A stretch of 64,000 nt of DNA from Hericium rajendrae (GCA_033439255.1 CM065886.1:1364001-1428000), one strand, 5' to 3'; counted from the stretch's first letter, positions 23,240 through 34,870 are shown. Notes: a model not told the origin generated them from the letters alone. Program-made: numbers and translations.

Positions 23240-25451
23240 ATGCCCCTGCACACTCGTTTCTTTGCTGCCTTCAAGAAGCCTGCCGCCCGCTCTCTGGGCT
23301 TTGGTAAGAGGGCCTTCGTCGCTCTGGTAAGTGGCCTTCCCTCTTGCAAGTCCGTCTTCTTCATAGATGTTGTGCATCAGCGGAACGATGTTCCTTCAGA
23401 CCAGAATCAGGAGGTCTACAAGGCGCCCATCATCGTGAAGGCAAGTACTTCACCGCCACTGCTTTTCTGCGTCGGCTGACCTGTGCCAGCCCGAAGCCGC
23501 TCCTGTCGTCGACACTCAAGATGATGAACTTAAGCACCTCCAAGCTCTTTCAGATGCTCTCCATGACCCAGACTTCCTCAACATCCGCTCATGCATCGAG
23601 TTGCCGATCAATGCAGCGGCTATTCAAGAAGTGGTAAGTCTTGGATCCACCTCTATGATTTATTCCATTCGTCTACAACGACCTATCTCTCGTACCAGGA
23701 CTTCATGAATCCCACGGACCTCGTTCATTACTCCAAGATCCTTCCGCATGACAGCCCCATCCAATATGGTCAGCCTCAGTCGGCCGCCCTCGTCCTCGCC
23801 GCTCCCGCGAAGGTGAGCCTGGCGGATTTCACGATCATTAAGATACTCGGCTCCGGCGCTAGCGGCGTCGTTTATCTCGTGAAGCACGACCTGACCAAGT
23901 CGCTGTTCGCATTGAAGAAGATGGAGAAAGCGTTCTTGGACGCTGAGGAGCTGGCTCTGGTGGTTCAAGAACAGGATACGTTGTGCAAGGTGCGCGGACA
24001 TCGTCAGCTCCTTTCGCTGGAGGCCAGTTTCCATGATCGCGATAATTTCTACCTCATCACGGTATGTCTTCTACATTTTATTTTTCTAACTAGGCGTCGA
24101 TTGTGACAATTATTTTCGCCAGTCGTTCCTTCCCGGTGGTGACCTGCGAACACAGCTAAAGAGGGTTGGGGCGCTGCCGACCGACCACATCATCTTCTAT
24201 GCAGCACAGACTGTATGTGTCCTATCCCCATCACGTTTACAGGCACTGACAAGGCATCGCTGAACATCAGATCCTTGCGCTTGAGTATCTTCACAGCAAA
24301 GGTGTCATTCATCGCGACATCAAGCCGGATAACTTATTGTTGGACGCCGCCGGCAACCTTCAAGTTTGCGATTTGGGCTTGTCGAAGGTCTTCGATATGG
24401 CGCCAGACCATGTTTGTCGTGGGTCCACTTCAGTTTGGGCCGCTCTTACTCGCGCGGGCCAGTCTTCTTCGAACAAGTCGCCAGCGTCTTTCACCACGCG
24501 CACGTGCCGTGGAACGCCCGCCTACTGCGCACCAGAGGTCTTCCAGGAGAAGCCGTACAGCTTCGAAGTCGACCTTTGGTCCCTGGGCGTCACCATCTAC
24601 GAGCTGGCCACCGGTCGCACGCCGTTCCAGCAGTCGAACGACCTGTGGGAGACGATGCAGAGCGTCCAGGGCGATCCGATCTCGTTCAGGGTCGAAGACG
24701 AGGTCGACCCCTGCATCCAGCTGTTTATCCACGACGTCTTGGAGAGGAAGCCGGAGGATCGCCTTTCCCTGAGGGCCATGAAGAACCATCGTTTGTTCGA
24801 GAAGATGTGAGTTCGTGCTTTTTGGCCCGGGGCGATGGCTGATGCAGATGCCTTGATAGCGATTGGAAGAAGCTTGCGCGTCAAGAGATGACGCCTCCTT
24901 GGGTTCCCAGCGCTGATAGTGTGCTATCCGATGTCGCCTTCTCTGAGGAGAACAACATCTGTTTCAAGCTCTCTGGTGCTGATCCTGCCGTTCCTGATCT
25001 CTACCCGCACTACGCCTTCGAGTCTGATCTCTTCTCTGGTGCGCCGTCTCCGATATTCTCTTCTGGGACATCTTCCGCCTCTGCTACCGCCTCCGCATCT
25101 TCTATCGAGGATTCCTCCGCTCGTCTGCCTGAGGCTGAGGCCGCTCTGCCTCAGCGTCCCAACTACCTTGTCAAGCTCCGCAAGCTCGCGTCTAGTTTCA
25201 CCGCCACGTCGTCTAGCCTGTCTTCGAGCTCTGTCCGTCGCCTCTTGAACACGCCCTCGGACGACTTTTCGTCTGCATCATCCGAGCATCCTTCGCCGTC
25301 ATCTGCCTCTTCTAGCTCTCGCCTCCGCTTTGAATCTCCTCGCATTGCTCTCGGCTCGCTCTCAAAGTCGCCTAGCCCTTCGCCTGCGCGCTCTATGTCG
25401 AAGAAGCCCTTCTCTGATTTGCGCCGCTGGGCGAAGAAGCTCCGAGCTTAG
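23240..25451 (+). CDS. AGC-like serine/threonine protein kinase
   Basis: A N-terminal basic segment (MPLHTRFFAAFKKPAARSLG) is followed after three introns by a kinase domain. Seen are the Gly loop ILGSGASGVVYLVK, the ATP lysine in LFALKKM, the catalytic loop VIHRDIKPDNLLL, DLG in place of DFG (VCDLGLSK), an unusually long Ser/Thr-rich activation segment of about 50 residues, RGTPAYCAPEV, and SFEVDLWSLGVTIYELATGR. After KPEDRLSLRAMKNHRLF comes a C-terminal extension with PPWVPS and a ~150-residue Ser-rich region ending in the basic SDLRRWAKKLRA. Domain order and the HRDIKPDN and PPWVPS motifs suggest an AGC-type kinase, but no exact orthologue is claimed. Part of the long activation segment (24412-24470) could instead be an unspliced intron. 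Confidence 0.85.
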
Positions 25452-25674
25452 GCGGCTCGCTTGATCTCTTCGTATCTTTGTGCGTTTTCGCTTGATCTCA
25501 AGAAACTCGTTCAAACGGCAAAAACATCGCAAAGCTTGAAAACCATCTGGTCTTCTCTGGTACCGGTTGCATCTATTTCGTGATCTCTGGGCTCTCTAGG
25601 TTCTATCTGCCGTTCTATCTGCTCGTATTATCTTCAAGCACAATGTTTCTTGCTTTCTTCATATACTCTGCATG
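25452..25674. terminator. Likely 3' UTR of the kinase gene
   Basis: T/C-rich sequence directly after the kinase stop codon, leading into the tandem repeat. No clear polyadenylation signal was picked out; the role is inferred from position. Confidence 0.3.
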
Positions 25675-26705
25675 TCTTCACGACCCTTCACGACCCTTCA
25701 CGACATTTTACGACCTCTCATGACCTTTAACGATCTTCACGACCTTTCACGATCTTCACGACATTTTACGACCCTTCATGACCTTTAACGACCGTTCACG
25801 ACCATTCACGACCCATCACGATCTTTAACGACACTTCACGACTTTCTACGACCATTCACGACCCATCATGACCTCTCACGACCTTTCACGAATTTTAACG
25901 ACCATTTACGACCTTTCACGACCTTTAACGACTCTTCACGATTTTTCACGACCACCTACGACCCTTCACGACCATTTACGACCCTTCACGACCTTTAACG
26001 ACTCATCACGACCAGTCACGACCAGTCACGACCTATCACGACCTTTTACGACCCCTCACGAACCTTTACGACCATTCACGACCTCTCACGACCCCTCACG
26101 ACCTTTTACGACCTTTTACGACACTTCATGACATTTTACAACCTTCAACGACATTTTACGACCTTCAACGACATTTCACGACATTTCACGATCTTTACGA
26201 CCATTCACGATCTTCACGACCATTCACGACCTTCACGACCATTCACGACCTTTAACGACCTCTCACGACCCTTCACGACCTTTCATGACCATTTATGACC
26301 ATTCACGACCATTCACGACCATTCACGACCACTCACGACATTCAACGACACTTCACGACCTCTCACGACTATTCACGAAGTTTGACGACTTCTCATGACC
26401 TCTCACGACCTTCACGACCTTTTACGACCCAATCACGACCTTTTATGCCCCTTCACGACCTTGAACGGCCTCTCATGACGCTTTACGACCCTTCACGACC
26501 TTTGACGACCTTTGACGACCCGTCACGACCCGTCACGACCTCTCACGACCTTTAATGACCCACTCACGACCCACTCACGACCTCGGATGATCTCCGCGAT
26601 CCTTCACGACCCTCAACGACCTTTCATGACCTTTCACGACCTCTCACGACATTTAACGACCTCTTATGACACTTTACGACCTTTCATGACTCCAACGACG
26701 CTTTT
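25675..26705. repeat. Degenerate 10-bp tandem repeat, consensus CACGACCTTT
   Basis: About 1.03 kb, roughly one hundred units. The core ACGAC recurs every 9-11 bases, usually ten, and the spacer is mostly TTT, CTT, ATT or TCT. Variants include CATGACC, AACGACC and CACGATC. Because 30 bases equal three units, all plus frames read as 10-residue repeats such as SRPFTTxHDL, which explains the long open frames at 25868-26131 and 26295-26555; these are not taken as genes. The tract lies between the 3' ends of two convergent genes. The left edge is sharp; the right edge fades out around ACGACGCTTTTCGATGCTC. Confidence 0.95.
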
Positions 26706-27215
26706 CGATGCTCTACGACGCTCTGCTCGCACAACATTTTCTTCTTGCTGCCTGGGAGCTCCTCGTGCAACACCCTTCTCTGCTTTTCATCTCTTCTGCC
26801 GAACATCCACCTTGGAGTATAACCCGTCCGCCGATATTATCATTCTCACAACACAGATCCTTCCATCACCCTCATCAAGGGCCAAAAGCGAAGAAACAAA
26901 GGCCATGGATCAAAAGCGAAAGACCACAGAAAATCACAACACACAACAAGCGGAACTACAACAGAAAAGAACACATAACATCTGTTGCCGCGGGGGATGG
27001 TTTAGATGTCGAGAACCTTTTGAGTTTGTATATATACGACTTGCCTAGACTGTTGATCACGAAAGTACAACCCTGCTTTGCACTTATTATTTCCGCGGGC
27101 AATTTTGAAACCGCTCTAAGGAATGTTCTCGACATACGGTGAGCGACATGAAACAAGCAGGATTCCGCACCGCTGTACATCGCGCTACATACAGGGTGAT
27201 AAAACAGCTCTCGGA
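26706..27215. other. Intergenic stretch between repeat and ENP2 3' end
   Basis: About 510 bases, partly A-rich (26890-26980). Open frames that run out of the tandem repeat into this stretch are judged to be artefacts of the repeat. It probably holds the ENP2 3' UTR. Confidence 0.4.
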
Positions 27216-29777
27216 CTACAGCCCTCTAAAGGCATTTTTACTACCGCTACGCACGCCCTTCCGCCGCTCCTTCCTCCCACTCCGCTCAGCCTCGCTCGCA
27301 TTCCTCTCCGGATCCTCGCCCCCGCGCTCCATCCCCGCGCCGAACCGCTCCACGCCCTTCCGCGTGTCCTTCGCCTTCGGCCCCGCGTCGCGCTCGCGCC
27401 GGCCGCTGGCCGACGGAATCCAGCTCATCTCGACGGTGCCGTCGGCCTTGCGCACGATGTGCTCGTCGGCGGACTCGGCCCGCGCGGCGGACTTGCCGTG
27501 CGCTTTGGAGGTGGCGGAGCGGCGCTGGCCGAGGGAGGCATCGCGCTCGAGGTGCGATTTCGAGGAGGATTGCGCGCGGAGGGGCACCATGCGGACGGTG
27601 GGCTGTGCGGGCCGGCGGGCCTGTTTTGAGGGGTTGTAGGATGTAGTGGTGAGATCTGCACGGAAAGATTGTTTAGCAGGGTTCTTACGGCGAGCATAAA
27701 AAGCCTTACCTCCGGCGTCGCTGCTATCCTCGCTCGCAGAACCGCCGCCTTCGCTGTCGCTCGCGTCCTCATCGGAAGACGGCTTGTCGCTCTCCTCCTC
27801 TTCGCTCTCGACGGCGGTTCGCCGCCGTGACGCGCTCGCGTCTTGGCTCCCAGGGCGGTTATCCCGCTGTGCGACCGTCGACGGGTTCAGGAGCGCGAAC
27901 TCCCTGCTCCGCTGGTCGACCTCAAACTCGGGGTCCTCGAACAGCGCCTTGAACCGCTCGTCCGCGAGCAGGCCGCCCTTCTTCGCCTTCGGCGCCTCTT
28001 CGCCCGCATCCACCTCCATCGCTTCTTCGCCCTCTCCGCGTGCGCCCTTCTTCGCCTTGCGCTTGCGCGCGCGCTCCTCGTCGCGCGCGACCTTGTCCGC
28101 GAGAGCCTTGTTGACCTTGACGCTCTGCTGGTCTTTGCGCGCACGGATGCGGCCCTCAGCGAGCTTGTCGAGCTTCGCCTGCACCATCTTGTCGCGCTGC
28201 TCTTCGTACACGTACGGGTTCGCGATGACGCGCGCGGTGTCGTAGAGCTTGAGCGAGATGAAGTAGCCGTGCATGTACGGCTTGAGCGCGGGCGTGCCGA
28301 CGAGGTGGTCCAGGCCGAGGCTGTGCGGCAGGTTAGCAGGCGCGTCGTGGGCGGCGGTGAGAAGGGACGTACGTGGTGAGCTCGGCGCGCGAGACGAATT
28401 TGAAGTCTTCGTACGCGCCACGCGTGCCGGCGCCGCCTTCCTCCATCTCTTCGGTGAGGTTTTCGATGAAGGCGCACCATCGTGGGGCGGGGCCGAGTTG
28501 CGGGATGTAGTATGAAGTCATCTGGATGCCCTCGTTGGCGGTCATGAGCAGACCGCTTCCTGGCACATGGTGGATGTCGTTCAAGTCGGATGCCGGCGTC
28601 AGCGATGCGAAGTTTGCAGAAGGCTGGTGGACGTTAGTACTGCGATGAAAATGTGGATACGGGTGGCGCACGTTATTTCGATCCCAGATCTTCACGACTT
28701 TTTTGTCTGCGCTCAGGACCAGCCCGTCACCTGCCATTCTGCTGCCACCTTCCATCCACATGACCTTTTTGACAGGCAGCCCGTATCCTTGATCTTTCGT
28801 AGCAAACGCTCGAGGAGATCGAATATCATATAACAGAGTGTGGCCAGTTGATGTGCCAACGGCATATGATAGGCCGTCCGATTTCGACGACAAGGCGGTG
28901 ACGGACAGAGACACGGTCGAAGCGCCCCCGTCCACTCCGGGAAGAACAGAAGAGCCAAGACTTCCGCCTTGTGCGAGGAGACTGCGCGGGAGACGCAGGG
29001 TGCCGACATTACTCCTCGATCGGTGATCCCAGAACTCAACAGTGCCGCTGCCGTCAAGCCCAAATGACCACAAGCCATGCGCAGGATTGATGTCAATGGC
29101 GTTCACACCCTCGACGTTATCGTCGCCCCCACCCAGGCTGAGCGGATTCAGGAAACGCCCCTGGTCGAGGTTGAGGCGATAGACTTCGTTTCCTGATGCT
29201 CCAACGAGGGCATCGCAGGAAGGAAAATGGTAGGCCAGCGAACGGCCGAATCGTGGTATTCGTGTGCGATAGTGAAAGCCACCTTGAGTATGCAGCTCAA
29301 TGGTGCGGTCTGCTTGTAGGTGCAGTGTTTTTGTCCAGTCATCCGACAGGATCTGTAAGCGGGTTTAGACATTGTTCACGATGATATGCATGCGAACAAC
29401 CTCGGAAGAGCTTCAATTTCCAAGGCTGGCGACATGGGACGAGCACTCACTATGAATTCGACATTCTCCGCGTCGGAATGTCTCTCGAACTTCAGAGAGA
29501 GCTGGTCCAAATCCCAGACCCGCATTTGAGGCTTGTAGGTTCCTGTCGCGATGACATGATGTCCGTCCCGCGTGGTCTTGATACGATTGCTCGCCTCCGG
29601 AAACTCGAAATGCTGAATGAGCTCGATGGTGCCTTCGATTTGCTCGCGAATCACGCGCTTGCCCTTCCCATTTGCCGCACGCTTGCGCGTTAGCCAGTCA
29701 GGTAGGGAAGATGCAGAGCCTGCGGCGGCGCCATTGACGGTATAGACCTTGACGGTCGTGGGGTCGACGACGACCAT
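27216..29777 (-). CDS. ENP2: ENP2 / NOL10 ribosome biogenesis protein
   Basis: Enp2 is a nucleolar WD-repeat protein of the small-subunit processome, needed for 18S rRNA maturation. The start MVVVDPTTVKVYTVNG fits the family. Diagnostic blocks in order: ELIQHFEFPEASNRIKTTRD, GTYKPQMRVWDLDQLSLKFE, DDWTKTLHLQADRTIELH, LVGASGNEVYRLNLDQGRFL, TVEFWDHRSRSNVGTLRLPR, DQGYGLPVKKVMWMEGG, NDIHHVPGSGLLMTANEGIQ, YYIPQLGPAPRWCAFIENLT, MHGYFISLKLYDTARVIANP, then a Lys/Arg/Glu-rich C-terminal half with DERFKALFEDPEFEVDQRS. The end SGSKNAFRGL matches the conserved KNAFRG(M/L) terminus. Four or five introns. It diverges from TRAPPC13. Confidence 0.97.
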
Positions 29778-30071
29778 GAATTGGTCGCTGGAACTTGTTT
29801 TCGACTTGACTGTTTGAGAGAAAAGTAAACCGAGGGTTCCGCGGTGAGTGTCTGTAAGATCTGCAAGCCGGACTAAAATTCCAATTTCAAAATTCGGGAG
29901 TGTGACGGTGACCAGTTACGTGTAATCCCCGGGGGTCACATATCACCCTCCAGCTTTCGTCTCTCCGTCTCCCAAGTCCGTTGCGAACATATAATCAAAG
30001 CTTATCGGTCTTCTTGATCTTCGCATCTACACCCAACAAGAAGATAGAAAGCTAGAGGTTGTAAGCTCACG
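29778..30071. promoter_or_regulatory. Divergent ENP2/TRAPPC13 promoter region
   Basis: 294 bases between two divergent start codons. No TATA box is evident. Both genes are housekeeping, so a shared bidirectional promoter is likely by inference. Confidence 0.5.
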
Positions 30072-32132
30072 ATGGATCCCTCCGGCCGCTTGCTTTCTCT
30101 TAAAGTAATGCGCGTTTCCGTGCGTAGCAGTCAAGCTCCTGGTTCACCACATGCAACTGAGCTACCGACATAATAAACTCTATAGCGGCCAACCTTGGCT
30201 AGCGCATGGGAGCCTTTCTATTCAAGCTCTCCATCGTTTTCTGCCCATTCAACCGCCTCTCTCTTGTCTCTGCAAGGAAGCACGCCGCTCGCGGGACATC
30301 CGAAGACGCTGCGCGATCTCAGTAACGTTTCGGAGTTGCTCACTCTTGCTTCTTCATTTGGAGCTATCCAACTCGGCGAGACTTTCTCTGGTGCGCTTGC
30401 TGTCAACAATGAGACTACAGTGCCTGTCGACGGTGTAACGCTTCGCGTCGAGATGCAGACAGCCACGACTAAGGTGCTACTTTGCGAGCTTGGTGGCCCG
30501 ACGCAACGCCTTGCCGCAGGAGATACTATTGAGAGTGTTGTTCACCATGAAATTAAGGAGCTCGGGCAGCATGTCCTTGCGTGCACCGTGTCATACCTCC
30601 TTCCGCCGGGTGTAGCGCCGCCTCCACAGGACGCTGCTACAGGTGGAGACAGCAATGTTCAGACATTTAGGAAATTCTACAAGTTCGCCGTGAGTTCTTG
30701 ATAGATGGATATATAAATCTGTTATAAACAATTATGGCTATGGTAGGTCACGAATCCGCTTTCTGTCAAGACGAAAGTCCATACACCTCGGTCTCCTTCT
30801 GCACTCCTGTCTCGTCTGGAGAGAGACAAAGTTTTCCTCGAAGTTCACCTTCAAAATCTCACACAGGACCCCGTCTACTTCGAACAGATCGTCCTGGATC
30901 CAGCGCAATGCTGGCAAGTAGAGGACTGGAAGGCCCCGGATAATGTTTTTGGTGCAGACGTCACAGCATTGATGCATCCACAAGATACGCGGCAGTACAT
31001 CTTCATTCTTGGAAGGGACACACCATCGCTACCGAACGCTCCAGGCAGCATGGTGCCCCTGGGCCGACTCAACTTGACTTGGCGGTCGTCGATGGGTGAG
31101 CCGGGTCGACTGCTGACCTCCGTAGGGCTTTATCTTTTCCCTTCACATCACAATTCGTTGAACGTCGTATAGATGCTTTATCGCCGCGTTCCTCCTCTTC
31201 CAGCCATCCAGGCTCCTGTTCCACGCCAACCGGCGTCTGCTCTCCCTTTACACCTGCAGCGTTCCAATACAGTCGCACCCAATCCAGGATACCAAGTTCC
31301 GTCCTCCCCCTCCAGCCCAGCCCCTTACCGGCCAGGCTCGCCATTCCGCGCGCGACAATCCACAACCATCCCGCGCCCACAAAGCCCAGCCCCATCTGTG
31401 GCCGCGCCAGCTGTTCCAAACCCAGACGCGCTCGACGTCGATCTCATCGTCCATGACGCACCCAAATCAGCCGAACTCTACAAGCCCTTCACCATACCCA
31501 TCACCGTGAGCATCTCTGCCCCCGTCCCGCCGACACCGTCCCGCGAGCGCGTCCTCTCCATCGCCATCCAGCACGTCCCACCGCGCTCCCTCACCTCCAC
31601 CTCCGCCTCCGCCCCTCCAAATCCCGCTCGAGCCCGTCCCTTCTCCATCGACACACCCCTCTCGCCCATCCCCTCGACACTCGACAACACAACCCTCGTC
31701 GGCTCGCCCTCCCAACAGACCTTCACCCTCCCCGACGGCGCCTCCGACGCGCCCGCGCTCCCGCGCCCCGGCGACGGACCCACCCACACCGGCGCGCGCC
31801 CCGTCGGCACATCCTGCATCTTCGGGCCGCCCGTGCGCCTGCGCGCGTCCGCGCCGCCCGCGCCTCCGGACGACGCGAGCGACACGAGCGACGAGTCGGC
31901 GGAATCGGCGGCGGTGAAGCGCGTGCGCGCGGTGGGCACGTGGGAGTTTGTGCTTGAGTTCGTGCCGGTGCGCGCGGGGTTTGTGCGCGTGGGCGGGGTG
32001 CGGGTGCTGCTTATCGAGGATCGGGTGGAGGATGTGCAGGAGGGCGCACGGGTGGTGGAGAGGGGGCGGGGTGTGGGGGGGGTGAAGTTGAGGGAGTGGG
32101 ATGTTGTTGCTGAGGTGTGGGTGAATTCGTGA
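30072..32132 (+). CDS. TRAPP complex subunit TRAPPC13
   Basis: TRAPPC13 is an accessory subunit of the TRAPP tethering/GEF complex in ER-Golgi and autophagy traffic. Exon 1 gives MDPSGRLLSLKVMRVS, joined to RPTLASAWEPFYSSSPSF; LSLKVMRVSRPxL is the family hallmark. Then SELLTLASSFGAIQLGETFS, VDGVTLRVEMQTATTKVLL, SVVHHEIKELGQHVLACTVS, FRKFYKFAVTNPLSVKTKVH and VFLEVHLQNLTQDPVYFEQI. After WRSSMGEPGRLLTS comes a last exon of ~319 codons with a Pro/Ser-rich, probably disordered insertion of about 200 residues, and a C-terminal beta region WEFVLEFVPVRAGFVRVGGV. The total, about 600 residues, exceeds the ~420 of animal homologues because of that insertion. Confidence 0.93.
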
Positions 32133-32499
32133 GGATTAGTGACTTGTGTGTGCATCTTAGACAGCTGTCAATTTATTGAGGACAGTGACTAAATCCTGCA
32201 TGTGAGATTTTGCTTCGGGCACTGAGCACTGCTACTGCTAGGAGGAGATTAGCGCTCCAGCAACACAACGGTGTAGGCGCCGGACTTGTTATAAGCATTG
32301 ACGCCCAGAGTGTTAGTGCGAATCCTATATTCTCGGATGTAGCGTCCCATTTCGTTACTCATCACATTAAGCGAAACACTGGTAGCAAGTCGACCCACGC
32401 AACTTCAAAACACGTCGGAAACGGAACCTTAACAAGAAATAGATGTAAAGCTGAGCATGCGACTCAAGAACCCCGCCCTACGCCGGGTTCTTCACACAT
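32133..32499. other. Convergent 3' region, TRAPPC13/MUTYH
   Basis: 367 bases between two convergent stop codons, presumably both 3' UTRs. No gene, repeat or RNA is recognised. Confidence 0.4.
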
Positions 32500-34514
32500 C
32501 TAAGGATTGTCCCAAAGAGACCGCACAAGAGACCACTGCTTCGCGACACCAGTTCCGATACTTGACGGGAATAAATTAGCCCTGTATTCATAGCAGACCC
32601 AGTCAATCTTATTACGCACTTGGCATCCGATACCTCCTCGAGGCGCACCCATCTGCAACGCAAAGGTTCGTTAGCCTGAGGAACTTCCTCATCCTCCGAG
32701 TCGGGTGGCGCGGCCTTTCTTTTTTTGCCGGCTGGAACTTTGACTGCTTTCCGTTTCTTCGATTTTGTTAAAGTAGGATCCGAAGGCGGAACCCAGGTGG
32801 ACAAATCTGGCGGTTCGGAGCCTCCGCCTTCTAAAAGCACCCATTGGACACGGTAAGTCTTCCGGATGTGGGAGAATACGTGCAGGACGTCTCCTGCACG
32901 CTGACTCTTTACAATACGAACTGTAGCCTCTGACCCACGAGAATCCAAAAGGCCAGATAGGAGACTGCGTGGCATCGCTTTGACGTCGGCAAGAGATATA
33001 GTAGACGGGACATTTGGTGAGGTGGGAAACTCGTGAAGACCTGCAAGAAGGCCTGGATCGGTGCAAAACAACTTGAGAATAAGTTCAAGGTATACTTCGG
33101 TCAAGACGACGAACCTGTTTTGGGTCTTCTGACAAGCAGAAACCATCGGTCATGCTCATGTTGCCATTCGACGACGCTGACGATGTCAAGCTCTTCCCTC
33201 TGTTTCTTGCGTTCGACTTTCATAGGATACAAGGTCACGCTGACGCCGCCTTCGACATTTTCAGGAGGAGGTTCACATAGGGTACACATTTCTTCGATGT
33301 CAGGCACATCAGTGTCCTTCGCTAGGCGCTGCAAAACGCTGCAATTAATGATTGCTGAGCATCGTCACGCATGTGGCACGTACCGAGTTCTGTGATAGCT
33401 GCCATGCTCGACACCAGTTTTTGAGAGGACAATCACCGCACGACGGATCGCGAGGTTTGCAGACAGTGCTTCCAAGTTCGATCAGAGCTTGGTTCACATC
33501 GCCCGAACGATCCGCGCCTTTGACCATGGCCTCGGCGCCGGCCCAGAGAATATCCAGTGTAGATTTACTTTTAGGAGGTGCGTGTAATGCGAGGACACGA
33601 CTCATTAAGCGATTAACGTTTCCATCTAACTGGGGTAAAGTGGGACATTTAGCAACGCCCGCTAGAGGAAAAGCACCCTTACCACGGGGGCTTGCTCGTT
33701 ATACGCGATGGAGCATATTGCACCAGCACTATACCGCCCGATGCCGGGTATCTTCGCTTGCATGTCTTTGGCATTGTCGGGCAGTCGACCGTCGAGTTCT
33801 GAAACAGCTTTCTTGGCACCAGCCAACAGTCGCGCAGCCCGGGAGTAATATCCGAGACCTTTCCATAGAGCATTGACAGTCTCTATGTCTGCTTCTGCCT
33901 ACGAAACGTAAGAATTGGATTCAGAAAGTCATTGAAGATACGGACCAGGTGTTTGATTGTTGGAAAGCTGCGATTTGAATAGTCTGTGCATTGAACAGCA
34001 AAGCAAGATGAAGTACATACCTTGCCATCCATTTATTGTAGTACGGTATGACAGTTGTCACCTGTGTCTGCTGCAACATAATCTCAGAGATCCAGACCTT
34101 GCATGAATAGTTAGCACTCTTTCCGCAGACCCAAGACTGCCCGACACGAACCTCATATGCTCTCTGAGCGCGTTCCTCCGGTCCGAAATCTGGATTATAA
34201 GGCCTTCGCCACGGCATCCCTCGATCTTCGTGGACTCGAGAATACCAAGCGAGAAGCGAAGTGCGCATGGCCGTCGCGTCCGAGATGACGTGCAAAGATG
34301 CTGGGTGCATGGTGGGCTCGAGCTTCATCCCTGAATTTTGTCCGGGTTCCATGCTGCTTTCAGCATCAGAATCGCGTCGCATTGTGTCCCGATTCACTGG
34401 CTTCTGCTTTGTGCGCTTCTTCCGAGTTGAGGTTGGGCGTACTTCATAAGACGACGAGCTCTCTGCTTCGGCCGAGTCGCTGTAGTCGCTTGCCACAGCC
34501 TTCCGTTTGGGCAT
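32500..34514 (-). CDS. A/G-specific adenine DNA glycosylase (MutY/MUTYH)
   Basis: MUTYH removes adenine mispaired with 8-oxoguanine in base-excision repair. The N-terminal ~80 residues are basic and Ser-rich with NLS-like KRKA and RKKRTKQK. The glycosylase core shows MPWRRPYNPDFGPEERAQRA, then VWISEIMLQQTQVTTVIPYY (catalytic Glu), the helix-hairpin-helix IPGIGRYSAGAICSIAY, VLDGNVNR with the catalytic Asp, and the iron-sulfur cluster CKPRDPSCGDCPLKNWC (C-x6-C-x2-C-x5-C). The C-terminal NUDIX-like domain includes WFLLVRRPKTGLFAGLHEFP and SHIRKTYRVQWVLLE. A fungal Lys-rich insertion (KSKKRKAVKVPAGKKRKA) precedes the last conserved exon, which ends WSLVRSLWDNP. The start at 34514 (MPKRKA) is preferred; the frame is open to 34682. 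Confidence 0.96.
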
Positions 34515-34640
34515 GTTGAGAAAAGGACGAGGAATAAGAGATAGATGTAAAGTATTACGGAAAACAAAGAGAGGTCCAGACAAACATAAGGTCTCGAGCT
34601 TCAAGGTGTAGATGCCGGATGCATGGAAAACGTTGAGCGC

Positions 34641-34870
34641 GCTCGACGCGTCTCCGTGTGAGACTGAGACGCGAGCCGTCACTTTCGGTCACGGCTGCAT
34701 CACACACCACCTGCCTGTCACGCGGCTGAGTTCCTGGCAAAGACCATATTCCCGCCCCTCTACGACTCCTTGTTATGTATTTAGTGCCGTTGGCACTACG
34801 CAAATAGATATTGCGTCCAGTACTCAAAAGCTGGCGTCTGGAGGCTGGCCCGTGAGGCGCCGCCTTCCTT
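34641..34870 (+). repeat. Dispersed repeat, copy A
   Basis: About 230 bases that closely match copy B (36459-36638) and in part copy C (37995-38098), all in the same direction. The left end carries an imperfect hairpin, GCGTCTC...GAGACGC. It is followed by a conserved GTCACTTTCGGTCACGGCTGC block, a CCTGTCACGCGGCTGAG block, TTCCTGGCAAAGACC, and a distal GGAGGCTGGCCCGTGAGGC shared only with B. It has no coding capacity and no clear terminal inverted repeats or target duplications. Confidence 0.85.

Noticed and set aside
25675-26705. CRISPR-like or telomere-like interpretation of the array
   Set aside because: Units are contiguous without unique spacers, the host is eukaryotic, and no TTAGGG-type units occur.
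26512-27048. 178-codon plus-strand frame leaving the 10-bp repeat
   Set aside because: Half of it is the tandem repeat and the rest is A-rich intergenic sequence. No start context or homology.
27123-27639. 166-168-codon plus-strand frames opposite the ENP2 3' end
   Set aside because: Mirror readings of the Lys/Arg/Glu-rich ENP2 C-terminus, which is itself secure by its conserved end.
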